Shown here: in pieces, positions 33,701 through 41,619 of the stretch
How positions within the stretch are numbered: position 1 is the stretch's first letter
Layout of the letters: each line of letters begins with the position of its first letter
Assembly (NCBI RefSeq): GCF_003602235.1
Contig: NZ_QZVS01000060.1
Location: 1 to 43,025 of the forward strand
Direction of reading: 5' to 3'
Source of the DNA: Cryobacterium melibiosiphilum
GTDB taxonomy: Bacteria > Actinomycetota > Actinomycetes > Actinomycetales > Microbacteriaceae
Length of the DNA: 43,025 nt
Position numbers and translations under genes: made by a program
The notes under the pieces: model-generated
What the model was told of the DNA's origin: nothing
What the model saw: the letters and a program-made list of their open reading frames with translations, nothing else
Databases searched by the model: none

Positions 33701-35404
33701 ATGCGCCCTGACCCCCACACTTTTCTGGTCGACCCCGACTTGCTGGTCGACCCCGACTGGTGGCGAGACGCCGTGGTGTACCAGGTCTACCCGCGCGCGT
33801 TCGTCGATTCGACCGGGTCGGGCATCGGCGACCTGGAGGGAGTGCGCTCACGCATCGGGTACCTGCGCGATCTCGGCGTGGACGCGCTCTGGTTGAGCCC
33901 GTTCTACCCGTCGCGCCTGGTCGACGGCGGGTATGACGTGGACGACTACCGCGACGTGGATCCGTCACTCGGCTCTCTCGCGACCTTCGACGCCCTCGTT
34001 CGTGACGCGCACGCGGCCGGGCTGCGTGTGATCGTGGATATCGTGCCGAACCATTCCTCGAGCCGTCACGTGTGGTTTCGCGAGGCGCTGGCGTCGACTC
34101 CCGGGTCTGCAGCCCGGGCGCGGTACATCTTTCGGCCGGGTCTCGGTGAGGGATCCCGGTTGCCGCCGAACGGCTGGCAGTCGCTGTTCGGCGGCAGCGC
34201 CTGGCAGCCGGTGGGCGATGGTGACTGGTATCTGCACCTGTTCGCGGTGGAGCAGCCCGATTTCGACTGGAGCAACCGCGAGGTTCGCGACGAGTTTCTC
34301 ACCACCCTGGCGTTCTGGGCCGATCGCGGAGTCGACGGCTTTCGAGTGGATGTCGCGCACGGGTTGGCCAAAGATCTCTCGCCCCGGGAATCGCTCGGAG
34401 CAGTGAGCATGGGGCCGGTCGGTGCCGTGGACGCTGCCGAACCGGCGCGACGCTCGGACGGCACCGATCCGCTCTTCGACCGCGACGACGTGCACGCGAT
34501 CTTCGCCGAGTGGCGGCAGCTGTTCGACACCTACACGCCGCCGCGCAGCGCGGTCGCCGAAGCGTGGGTGGCGCCGCACCGGCGGGCTCTGTACGCGCGA
34601 CCCAGCGAGCTGGGGCAGGCGTTCGAATTCGCGTTGCTCGAGGCACCGTGGTCGGCAGCAGCCTTTGAGACGGCCATTCGCGAGAATCTGGCGCTGTCGG
34701 CGTCGGTGGGGTCGTCATCCACCTGGGTTCTGTCGAACCACGACGTGGTGCGGCATGCCAGTCGCTACGGCCTGCCGAACGGGTCCGACCTGCCGGCCTG
34801 GCTGATGTCGAACGGGCTGACGCCGGTGGAGGACCTGGGGCTCGGTGTGCGGCGGGCGCGGGCCGCGACATTGCTGACGCTGGCGCTGCCCGGCTCGAGC
34901 TACCTGTACCAGGGCGAGGAGCTGGGGCTGCCCGAGGTTGCGGACCTGCCTGTTGCCGCGCTGCAGGATCCCATCTGGTCGCGTACGAATGGCGTGCGTA
35001 AGGGCCGGGACGGGTCCCGGGTTGCGCTGCCGTGGACACGGTCGGGGCCGTCGTTCGGTTTCGGGGTGACGCCGGCGGTGCTGCCGCAACCGGACTGGTT
35101 CGGATCGCTGAGCGTCGAGGCCCAGTCGGGCGTGCACGGATCGACGCTGTCGATGTACCGGGAGGCCCTGGCCCTGCGGCGCTCGATGCAGCGGGATGCG
35201 GTCGTGGACGTGCGCGCCGACGGGGAAGTGCTCTACATCACCCGGTCTGATGGGTTCACCTCGGTCACGAACTTCGGCGTCGTCGCGATCGCCCTGCCGG
35301 AGGGGCGCGTGTGCCTGGGGAGCGCATCCGCTTCGACGGTGCTCGAGCCGTCGACGACCGTCTGGTTACAGGTTGGCGGAATCGGAGAGCATCAGCCGGG
35401 CTAG
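33701..35404 (+). CDS. GH13 alpha-glucosidase
   Basis: The 567-residue cytoplasmic enzyme is a GH13 hydrolase of the oligo-1,6-glucosidase/alpha-glucosidase type. The barrel starts WWRDAVVYQVYPRAFVDSTG. The conserved regions are VIVDIVPNHSSSRHVWF (I), GFRVDVAHGL with the nucleophile Asp (II, about residue 217), AEAWV with the acid/base Glu (III, about 286) and LSNHDVVRH (IV, about 347). A short beta domain ends the protein. It should release glucose from the imported glucoside. GGAG precedes ATG 33701. It is transcribed with, or from its own operator after, lacI, and its end overlaps the convergent LysR gene by 39 bases. Confidence 0.92.
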   Translation: MRPDPHTFLVDPDLLVDPDWWRDAVVYQVYPRAFVDSTGSGIGDLEGVRSRIGYLRDLGVDALWLSPFYPSRLVDGGYDVDDYRDVDPSLGSLATFDALVRDAHAAGLRVIVDIVPNHSSSRHVWFREALASTPGSAARARYIFRPGLGEGSRLPPNGWQSLFGGSAWQPVGDGDWYLHLFAVEQPDFDWSNREVRDEFLTTLAFWADRGVDGFRVDVAHGLAKDLSPRESLGAVSMGPVGAVDAAEPARRSDGTDPLFDRDDVHAIFAEWRQLFDTYTPPRSAVAEAWVAPHRRALYARPSELGQAFEFALLEAPWSAAAFETAIRENLALSASVGSSSTWVLSNHDVVRHASRYGLPNGSDLPAWLMSNGLTPVEDLGLGVRRARAATLLTLALPGSSYLYQGEELGLPEVADLPVAALQDPIWSRTNGVRKGRDGSRVALPWTRSGPSFGFGVTPAVLPQPDWFGSLSVEAQSGVHGSTLSMYREALALRRSMQRDAVVDVRADGEVLYITRSDGFTSVTNFGVVAIALPEGRVCLGSASASTVLEPSTTVWLQVGGIGEHQPG

Positions 35405-36268
35405 CCGTGCCAGCTCGGCGGTCGCGGGGGAGAGCACGGTGTCCTCGCGCTGAACGAGGGCAACCGTCTCGAAGAACGGGTCGGCGAATGAGGTGAACCG
35501 GATTTCACTCGGACAGGTGCCGCTGTCGACGATGGTCTTGGAGATGAAGGTGTCGCCCGCGCCGGCCGCCACCAGGTCGAGGGCGGAACTTGTCTGTTCG
35601 ACTTCGATGCGGGCCTCGAGGGTGACGCCCTCAATCTGGGCTCGGTCGGCGAGCTGGCGCCTGGTGGGGTCACGCCAGCCGTAGTGGGCGTCGTAGAGAA
35701 TGAGGTTGCGTTCGGCCAGGTCGGTGATGGTGACGGGCCGAGCGACGTGCTCGGGGTTGGTGCTCGCGTAGAGCACCTCGTCGCGCCGCAGCGGCAGCAC
35801 CGTGAGTTCGGTCGTGTCGACCGGGAGCACGACGAGGCCGGCTTCGAGCTCGCCGACCTGCACCATGTGGGCGACCTCAACCGAGTTCACGCCGACCACA
35901 CGGATGCGCACGCTCGGGTGTGCCTCGTGAAACTGGGTCAACAGGGTGGAGAGCGCGTAATAGTTCGCATTGCGCAGGAGCCCGAACGACGCGACGCCCC
36001 CGGTGAGGGCGTTCACGGCGCGCAGGGCTCGATCGGCGGCGGACGCGCAGGCCACGGTCTGTTCGGCGAGCGGGAGGAGTTCGCGGCCGGCAGAGGTGAG
36101 AATGAGGCGGCGGCCGCCGCGCACGAACAGCCGGGTGCCGTAGGTCTCCTCGAGGCGCTTGACGAGCTCGGATACCGACGGTTGGGCCATCTCCAGCGCA
36201 TCGGCCGCGGCGGTGAAAGACCCGAGGCGGGCCGCGGCCAGGAACACGCGGAGTTGGTTGAGCGTCAT
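35366..36268 (-). CDS. LysR-family transcriptional regulator
   Basis: The 300-residue protein has the LysR winged helix (NQLRVFLAAARLGSFTAAADAL, AQPSVSELVKRLEETYGTRLF, residues 3-60) and a type 2 periplasmic-binding effector domain. It is convergent with the alpha-glucosidase and overlaps it by 39 bases. LysR proteins often control a divergent neighbour; to the right is only the decayed biuret cassette. It might instead act on the HisD-like operon. Target unknown. Confidence 0.92.
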   Translation of the reverse strand: MTLNQLRVFLAAARLGSFTAAADALEMAQPSVSELVKRLEETYGTRLFVRGGRRLILTSAGRELLPLAEQTVACASAADRALRAVNALTGGVASFGLLRNANYYALSTLLTQFHEAHPSVRIRVVGVNSVEVAHMVQVGELEAGLVVLPVDTTELTVLPLRRDEVLYASTNPEHVARPVTITDLAERNLILYDAHYGWRDPTRRQLADRAQIEGVTLEARIEVEQTSSALDLVAAGAGDTFISKTIVDSGTCPSEIRFTSFADPFFETVALVQREDTVLSPATAELARLARLMLSDSANL

Positions 36269-36379
36269 CCTTCAACCTTAGGGAAGCCGCGCAACGTCTC
36301 GGGCTGCGCCCACCCGGGCCAGAACGCGCCAGTGCTGGGCGGAGCTTGGCCGGGAGGAGGCGTGTTGCGCACCCCTTTT

Positions 36380-36455
36380 TGTCGATGAATGACAGCTGTG
36401 GGCGAGGAAGGCCCGTATAGCGGTCTTGCGCGCTCCCAGCTATCACGTATCGACA
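36380..36455. repeat. 76-bp palindromic element, copy 1
   Basis: The element has terminal inverted repeats of about 19 bp: TGTCGATGAATGACAGCTG at the left and CAGCTATCACGTATCGACA at the right, with a few mismatches between the arms. The centre contains GCGAGGAAGGCCCGTATAGCG. A second copy in the same orientation is at 40176-40251, and both are preceded by a CCCCTT run. It could be a MITE-like element or a hairpin of the REP type. Confidence 0.75.
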
Positions 36456-36486
36456 GAACAGGTTCGGGCCTGGGCACGGGTGGCGA

Positions 36487-37040
36487 TCAGGGGGCAGTGA
36501 GACGGGACAACGCCGCACACGCGTCGACGCGAGTGCTCTCGATGTGATGACTGACAAGCGCAAACGCACCCTCGCTGTCTCGTTGCTCGACCAGCTCATA
36601 CAGTTTTGGTGGTCGGCAAAGGAGTCCACCTTTCGCGCCGTGGCCGCGGGCACGTAGTAGAAGCGGACCCTCTTGCTCATCGAAGAGATCGTGGCCAGCA
36701 GCGTGCTGTTATGGGCTGCGGCAGCGAGGGACACGTGAAAGTCATAGTTGATCCGAGCCAGGATCTCCGGCGAGGTCGCTTTTTCCTGTTCCGCGAGAAC
36801 TGTTCTCAGAGCCTGAAGGTCTTGCTCAGTGCGGCGCTCGGCCGCGAGGCTCACGGCGTGCGGTTCGATCAGCGACCGAGCTTCAAACAGATCGACGAGT
36901 TCGGTGAGCTCGCGCTTGCGCACGGATGCGCCCTGATGCGGGCGATGCACGACCCAGCCTTCGGCCTCCAACGCACGAAGCGCCTCGCGCACCGGGATGT
37001 GACTGGTCTGCATGCGCCGCGCCACGTCGTCTGCGTTCAC
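36487..37040 (-). pseudogene. GntR-family (FCD) regulator, truncated and frameshifted
   Basis: The minus strand reads GntR helix-turn-helix residues (NADDVARRMQTSHIPVREAL, EAEGWVVHRPHQGAS) and an FCD effector domain (LVDLFEARSLIEPHAV, FHVSLAAAAHNSTLL). The first 25-30 residues of a normal GntR protein are missing: a TAG lies three codons before the first GTG. Near the 3' end, at the TTTT of 36604-36607, the frame shifts. Reading on in the other frame gives LYELVEQRDSEGAFALVSHH and a natural stop at 36487. Both lesions mark it as inactive. It once probably regulated the biuret genes, which it faces divergently. Confidence 0.8.
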
Positions 37041-37044
37041 TCGC

Positions 37045-37188
37045 GCCTATGCGGACTTCCTCTCTACCGTTGTCGTCGGCATCGTCGTCGCCGGCGCTGT
37101 CACGCTCGCGTTTCACGTCGGCTCACGCGCCACCCGCCCAGACTCCGCCCCTGCCCGCTCCACAACCGAAGGAACACCCCGCTCGTGA
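37045..37188 (+). pseudogene. C-terminal remnant of a transporter fused to the gntR remnant
   Basis: One plus-strand frame, without a start codon, reads YADFLSTVVVGIVVAGAVTL, a membrane helix, then a polar tail ending in a TGA at 37186-37188. That stop overlaps the GTG of biuH (GTGA), as expected for the preceding gene of an operon. Only about 47 residues remain. It looks like the last helix of a multi-pass permease, for example of the NCS1 type, but the family cannot be fixed. The junction with the truncated gntR lies at about 37041-37047. Confidence 0.65.
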
Positions 37189-37895
37189 CCAGCACCGTCG
37201 CATCCACTGTCGCCGCCAGCCCCTATCCCTGGCCCTATGGCGGCTCGATCGATCCCACTCGCACGGCCGTTCTCTGCGTCGACTGGCAGGTCGATTTCTG
37301 TGGCGAGGGAGGGTACGTGCACGCAATGGGCTACGACCTCGCTCTGACCCGGTCGGGCCTGGCGCCCACGGCCCGCCTGCTCACGCGCGTTCGCGAGCTG
37401 GGGATGCTCGTCATCCACACCCGCGAGGGACATCGACCCGACCTGTCCGACCTGCCGGCCAACAAACGATGGCGCTCCGAACGTGCCGGCGCGGAGATCG
37501 GCAGCGTGGGTCCGCGTGGCCGCATTCTCGTGCGCGAGGAACCGGGGTGGCAGATTGTGCCCGAGGTCGCTCCGCTGCCGGGAGAGCCGATCATCGACAA
37601 ACCCGGCAAGGGCGCCTTCTACGCCACCGACCTCGACCTCGTGTTGCGTTCCAGAGGCATCGACCATCTCATCCTGAACGGAATCACCACCGATGTGTGC
37701 GTGTCCACCACGATGCGCGAAGCCAACGACCGCGGCTACGAATGCCTGATCCTCTCGGCCTGCACCGGGGCGACCGACCCCGGCCACCACGCCGCAGCCC
37801 TCAGCATGGTCACGATGCAGGGCGGCGTCTTCGGCGCCGTCGCGACGTCGAACGATGTGCTCGCTGCCCTCGAGGGACTGGGCGGCGACCGATGA
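37185..37895 (+). CDS. biuH: Biuret amidohydrolase (isochorismatase-like cysteine hydrolase)
   Basis: The 236-residue protein matches what I recall of Rhizobium biuret hydrolase closely: PYPWPYGGSIDPTRTAVL, DFCGEGGYVHAMGYDL, IIHTREGHRP-like VIHTREGHRPDLSDLPANKR, and GITTDVCVSTTMREANDRGY. The catalytic triad is Asp33 (VDWQVDF), Lys in DKPGKG (139-142) and Cys172. It hydrolyses biuret to allophanate and ammonia. RutB-type ureidoacrylate hydrolases are the main alternative, but the next gene (allophanate hydrolase) favours biuret. The GTG 37185 overlaps the remnant transporter's stop; GAAGGA lies eleven bases upstream. The ATGA overlap couples it to atzF. Confidence 0.88.
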   Translation: MTSTVASTVAASPYPWPYGGSIDPTRTAVLCVDWQVDFCGEGGYVHAMGYDLALTRSGLAPTARLLTRVRELGMLVIHTREGHRPDLSDLPANKRWRSERAGAEIGSVGPRGRILVREEPGWQIVPEVAPLPGEPIIDKPGKGAFYATDLDLVLRSRGIDHLILNGITTDVCVSTTMREANDRGYECLILSACTGATDPGHHAAALSMVTMQGGVFGAVATSNDVLAALEGLGGDR

Positions 37896-39649
37896 CGGCG
37901 CACCTCGTCACCGACCGGGTACGCGCGGCCTACGACGTCATCGACGCCGTCGATCGACCCGAAGTCTGGATCACCCTCGAGAATCGAGACGCGGTCTTCG
38001 CGCAGGCCGCCGTACTCGACGAGCGGATGCGACGGGGCTCGGCCACCGAGATTCCGCTCGCCGGATTGCTGGTCGCCGTCAAGGACAACATGGACGTCGC
38101 GGGGTTGCCGACGGCGGCGGCCCTGCCCTCCTTCGTCTTCAGCCCGACGGTGTCATCGCCGGCGGTCGCACGGCTGCAGGCCGCCGGCGCGATCGTGCTG
38201 GGTAAGACCAACATGGATCAATTCGCGACCGGTCTGGTCGGTACAAGAAGCCCGTACGGAGCCGTGCGACACGCGACCCGCCCGGAGTACATTTCCGGCG
38301 GCTCCAGCTCCGGCTCTGCCGTCGCGGTGGCGTTGGGGATAGTGGACATCGCCCTGGGCACGGACACCGCCGGTTCAGGGCGAGTGCCCGCGGCCCTGCA
38401 CGGACTGGTGGGCATCAAACCGACCCTCGGACTCATCCCGACCATCGGCGTGGTTCCTGCCTGCCGTTCGTATGACAGCGTCACCGTATTTGCTCAGGAT
38501 CTCGGCCTGGCCCAACGGGCCCTGGCCGTGATCGTCGGCCCGGATCGCGCCGACCCTTCTAGCAGGTCCTGGCCGTCGACCACCCGTCTGGCCCCGCGCG
38601 GGATCACGCGCATCGGGATCCCCGCACCGGCCGATCTGAAACTTCTTTCGGCCGACGCCCAGGCGGCCTTTACCGCCGCGGTCGACAGCGTCGTGCAGCG
38701 CGGCATGCAGACCGTGACCGTGGACCTGGCCCCGTTCCTGCGTGCCGCTGTGCTGCTGTACGACGGGGCTCTTGTCGCCGAACGGTATGAAGCGGCGGGC
38801 GCATCCGTTGCGGCAGGCGAACCCGGGCTGGACCCCGTGGTGGCGCAGATCGTGCGAGCCGCTGGCACGATTCCCGCCCATCGCCTGGTCGAAGACCGGG
38901 CACTGCTGGATACCCTGCGCACCCAGGCGCTGCGGGTTTTCGACGACTACCAGGGCGTGAAGAGCGGTATCGACGCGCTTGTGTTGCCGACGACCACCGA
39001 GCATCCGACCCTGGCCGCCGTCGCGGCCGACCCCGTGGCGATCAATGCGCGCATGGGCACCTTCACGAACTTCGTGAACCTGTTCGACCTGAGCGCCATC
39101 GCCGTGCCCGCCGGCACGGCAGACGGCTCGCCCTTTGGCGTCAGCTTCATCGCGCCGGCTTTTGCAGACCAGGTGATCATCGACATTGCGGCCAAATTTC
39201 TCGGCCAGGATTCGCGCCCGGCGCTTCTTCCGACCGACACCCTCGATTTGGTCGTCTTCGGCGCCCACCTGCGCGGGCAGCCACTGAACTGGCAGCTCAC
39301 GGATCTCGGCGCACGGCTTGCCGGCGACGTCCGCACCGCGACGGCCTATCGCATGGTGCGCCTGCCCGGTGAACCGGCCCGACCGGGTGTGAGCCCGGTG
39401 GGCAGCGGCGGAACGGCGCTCGTGGGCGAGAGGTGGACACTGACCAAGAGTGCGCTCGCCGACTTTCTGACCTGTCTGCCCCCGGGAATGAGTATTGGGC
39501 CGATCCAGCTGGAGGATGGCGAGCAGGTTCTGGGGTTTCAATGCTCGAACTCCGATGGCGCTGAAGACATCAGCGCCTACGGCGGATGGGTTCGCTACCT
39601 CGCAGAGGGGGACCACACCGACCCCGCGGTGTGGCCTCCCGCGGGTTGA
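37892..39649 (+). CDS. atzF: Allophanate hydrolase
   Basis: The 585-residue protein combines an amidase-signature domain with the C-terminal domain characteristic of allophanate hydrolases. The catalytic Lys64 lies in VAVKDNMDVAG, the cis-Ser138 in GGSSSGSAVA and the nucleophile Ser162 in DTAGSGRVPA; spacing matches AtzF. The C-terminal part contains LVVFGAHLRGQPLNWQL and, in the last residues, AYGGWVRYL. It converts allophanate to ammonia and CO2 (through N-carboxycarbamate). With BiuH it lets the cell use biuret nitrogen. No urea carboxylase gene is nearby, which supports a biuret rather than urea route. Both genes look intact although regulator and transporter are lost. Confidence 0.92.
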   Translation: MTAHLVTDRVRAAYDVIDAVDRPEVWITLENRDAVFAQAAVLDERMRRGSATEIPLAGLLVAVKDNMDVAGLPTAAALPSFVFSPTVSSPAVARLQAAGAIVLGKTNMDQFATGLVGTRSPYGAVRHATRPEYISGGSSSGSAVAVALGIVDIALGTDTAGSGRVPAALHGLVGIKPTLGLIPTIGVVPACRSYDSVTVFAQDLGLAQRALAVIVGPDRADPSSRSWPSTTRLAPRGITRIGIPAPADLKLLSADAQAAFTAAVDSVVQRGMQTVTVDLAPFLRAAVLLYDGALVAERYEAAGASVAAGEPGLDPVVAQIVRAAGTIPAHRLVEDRALLDTLRTQALRVFDDYQGVKSGIDALVLPTTTEHPTLAAVAADPVAINARMGTFTNFVNLFDLSAIAVPAGTADGSPFGVSFIAPAFADQVIIDIAAKFLGQDSRPALLPTDTLDLVVFGAHLRGQPLNWQLTDLGARLAGDVRTATAYRMVRLPGEPARPGVSPVGSGGTALVGERWTLTKSALADFLTCLPPGMSIGPIQLEDGEQVLGFQCSNSDGAEDISAYGGWVRYLAEGDHTDPAVWPPAG

Positions 39650-39672
39650 GCCTGCGCGCCGCCCCTCGGACC

Positions 39673-39925
39673 CGCTGGTTGACCCTGCGCGCAAAGCGCG
39701 CTGGTCGGAACCCGGTGGGCAGGCCCTCGGAGTCGGCCCACCGGGTCTCGAGACGCCGGCGAAGTGCGTGCCGGCTCCTCGACCAGCGGATGTCTCGCGC
39801 TGGTCGACGCGGTGACCCGGCCCTCGGAGTCGGCCCAACGGGTCTCGAGACGCCGGCGAAGTGCGTGCCGGCTCCTCGACCAGCGGATGTCTCGCGCTGG
39901 TCGAAACGCGGTGACCCGGCCTCGG
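39673..39925 (+). repeat. Dispersed-repeat array with a 97-bp tandem period
   Basis: After CGCTGGTTGACC and the hairpin GCGCGCAAAGCGCGC, a unit running from GGAGTCGGCCCA through GGTCTCGAGACGCCGGCG to GGTGACCCGG repeats with a period of 97-98 bp (39729, 39826, 39924 partial). The modules are those of the family seen at 14931-14997 and 42612-42780, and similar repeats are common between genes in Microbacteriaceae. Confidence 0.75.
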
Positions 39926-40175
39926 AGTCGGCTCGGCGGTCTGCGCCGAATTCGGGGTCGTTCGGTAAAGCCTGACCGGCCGCATCTCAGCATCCGGATG
40001 CACCGGGATCGCTGCCGGCGCGTGTTGTGCGAATGCCGGAGGAGGGTCAGTCGTCGTCGGTGTCGCAGACAAGCTCTCTGGGCCTGCAGCTATTGTGGGG
40101 TCGACGCTTGACTCAGACAAGACCCGAAACGGCCTTCGGCTCAGGGCCTAGGTCGCCGCGTCTATGCGAACCCCT

Positions 40176-40251
40176 TGTCGATACGTGACAGCTGTGAGCG
40201 AGGAAGCCCCGTCTAGCGATGTGGCGCGCTGACAGCTAGCACTCATCGACA
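40176..40251. repeat. 76-bp palindromic element, copy 2
   Basis: Left arm TGTCGATACGTGACAGCTG and right arm CAGCTAGCACTCATCGACA form terminal inverted repeats. Length (76 bp), orientation and most of the centre agree with 36380-36455. The two copies flank gntR-remnant, transporter remnant, biuH and atzF. Confidence 0.75.
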
Positions 40252-40587
40252 GGAATCTGCCGGTGGGCTGGGCTGACCGCGCGTCGGGGCGTTGTTGGTG
40301 GCGAATTCAGGCAAAACGTGGCCGGGCGGCATCCGTCGGCGCGGAACTGTGCCACGGTGTGCGTGGCGGGTACGCGATCTTCCTGAATCGGCCACGTCGG
40401 GGGGAGTTCGCGCGAATTGTGCAGAACGGGATGGACGCGGAGGGCGGCATCCGTCACCGTCGGTGGCTGCGCAAATCGGTGGGCGATCGCCCTGTCGGGA
40501 AGCACGTCGCGGCGGTTAGGCTCGATGGACACGAAAGCGCAGCCGGCGACGACGGGTCGCTTACACCGATTGCACCCAGGGATTCTC

Positions 40588-41619
40588 ATGACCAAGCGCG
40601 CACTCATCACCGGCATCACCGGGCAGGACGGCTCCTATCTGGCGGAGCTGCTGCTGTCGAAGGGCTACGAGGTGCACGGGCTGATCCGCCGGGCGTCGAC
40701 GTTCAACACCTCGCGCATCGATCACCTCTACGTGGACCCGCACGACCCCGCAGCGAGGCTGTTTCTGCACTACGGCGACCTGAGCGACGGGTCGCGCCTG
40801 ACGACCCTGCTCGCCGAGATTCGGCCCGACGAGGTCTACAACCTCGCCGCGCAGTCGCACGTGCGGGTGTCCTTTGACGAACCCGAGCACACCGGCGACA
40901 CCACGGGCATGGGCACCGTGCGTCTGCTCGAAGCGGTGCGGATGTCCGGCATCACCACGCGCTTCTATCAGGCGTCATCCTCGGAGATGTTCGGCGCAAC
41001 GCCGCCTCCGCAGAACGAAGCCACCCCGTTCTACCCGCGCTCGCCGTATGGCGCCGCCAAGGTCTACAGCTACTAGATCACCAAGAATTACCGCGAGGCC
41101 TACGGCATGTTCGCGGTGAACGGCATCCTCTTCAATCATGAATCGCCGCGCCGCGGCGAGACGTTCGTCACGCGCAAAATCACCCGCGCGGTCGCGGCGA
41201 TCAAGGCCGGCACGCAGAAGCACGTGTATCTGGGCAACCTCGACTCGATTCGAGACTGGGGGTATGCGGCGGAATACGTCGAAGGCATGTGGCGGATGCT
41301 CCAGGTCGACGAACCGGACGACTTCGTTCTCGCCACCGGCGGCAACTTCACGGTGCGGGATTTTGTGCAGACCTCGTTCGAGCACGCCGGGCTGGACTGG
41401 GAGGAGCACGTGCGGTTCGACGAGCGGTATCTGCGTCCGACCGAGGTCGACGCCCTGGTCGGGGATGCATCGCACGCTGCGGAGAAGCTCGGGTGGAAGG
41501 CGACCGTGGACACCGCCGAGCTCGCCCGGATCATGGTGGATGCCGACATCAAGCTGCTCGAGCATGCCGGACGGGACTGGATCGACACGGTCACGCTCGC
41601 CAGCTGGGGCACGAAGTGA
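40588..41619 (+). pseudogene. gmd: Second GDP-mannose 4,6-dehydratase copy, amber codon at Trp163
   Basis: The translation is nearly the same as the gmd at 3968-5020: roughly a dozen differences over about 340 residues, such as [16 protein letters not shown] and GKQDH/GTQKH. At 41074-41076 the codon that is TGG (Trp163) in copy 1 is TAG. The frame is otherwise fully open to 41619, and the downstream part is as well conserved as the upstream part. The stop falls just after the catalytic Y-x3-K (154-158), so a truncated product would be inactive. Either a recent nonsense mutation or a sequencing error explains it. An internal ATG at 41107 could restart translation but would lack the NADP-binding half. 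Confidence 0.85.

Larger units (their letters stand above)
39650..40587. other. Repeat-rich intergenic region without genes
   Basis: About 940 bp between atzF and the second gmd copy. It contains the tandem dispersed-repeat array (39673-39925) and the second 76-bp palindromic element (40176-40251). A 33-bp motif at 40529-40561 (core AGCGCAGCCG...CGACGGGTCGC) is also found with four or so mismatches at 15803-15835. No credible gene is seen. Confidence 0.5.

Noticed and set aside
36926..37891. N-terminal extension of the allophanate hydrolase frame
   Set aside because: This part is Arg/Pro/Ser-rich shadow of biuH in another frame. The ATG at 37892 overlaps the biuH stop and begins the conserved domain.
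37185..37895. RutB-type ureidoacrylate hydrolase
   Set aside because: The family is close, but no other rut gene is present and the coupled next gene is an allophanate hydrolase, which supports biuret.
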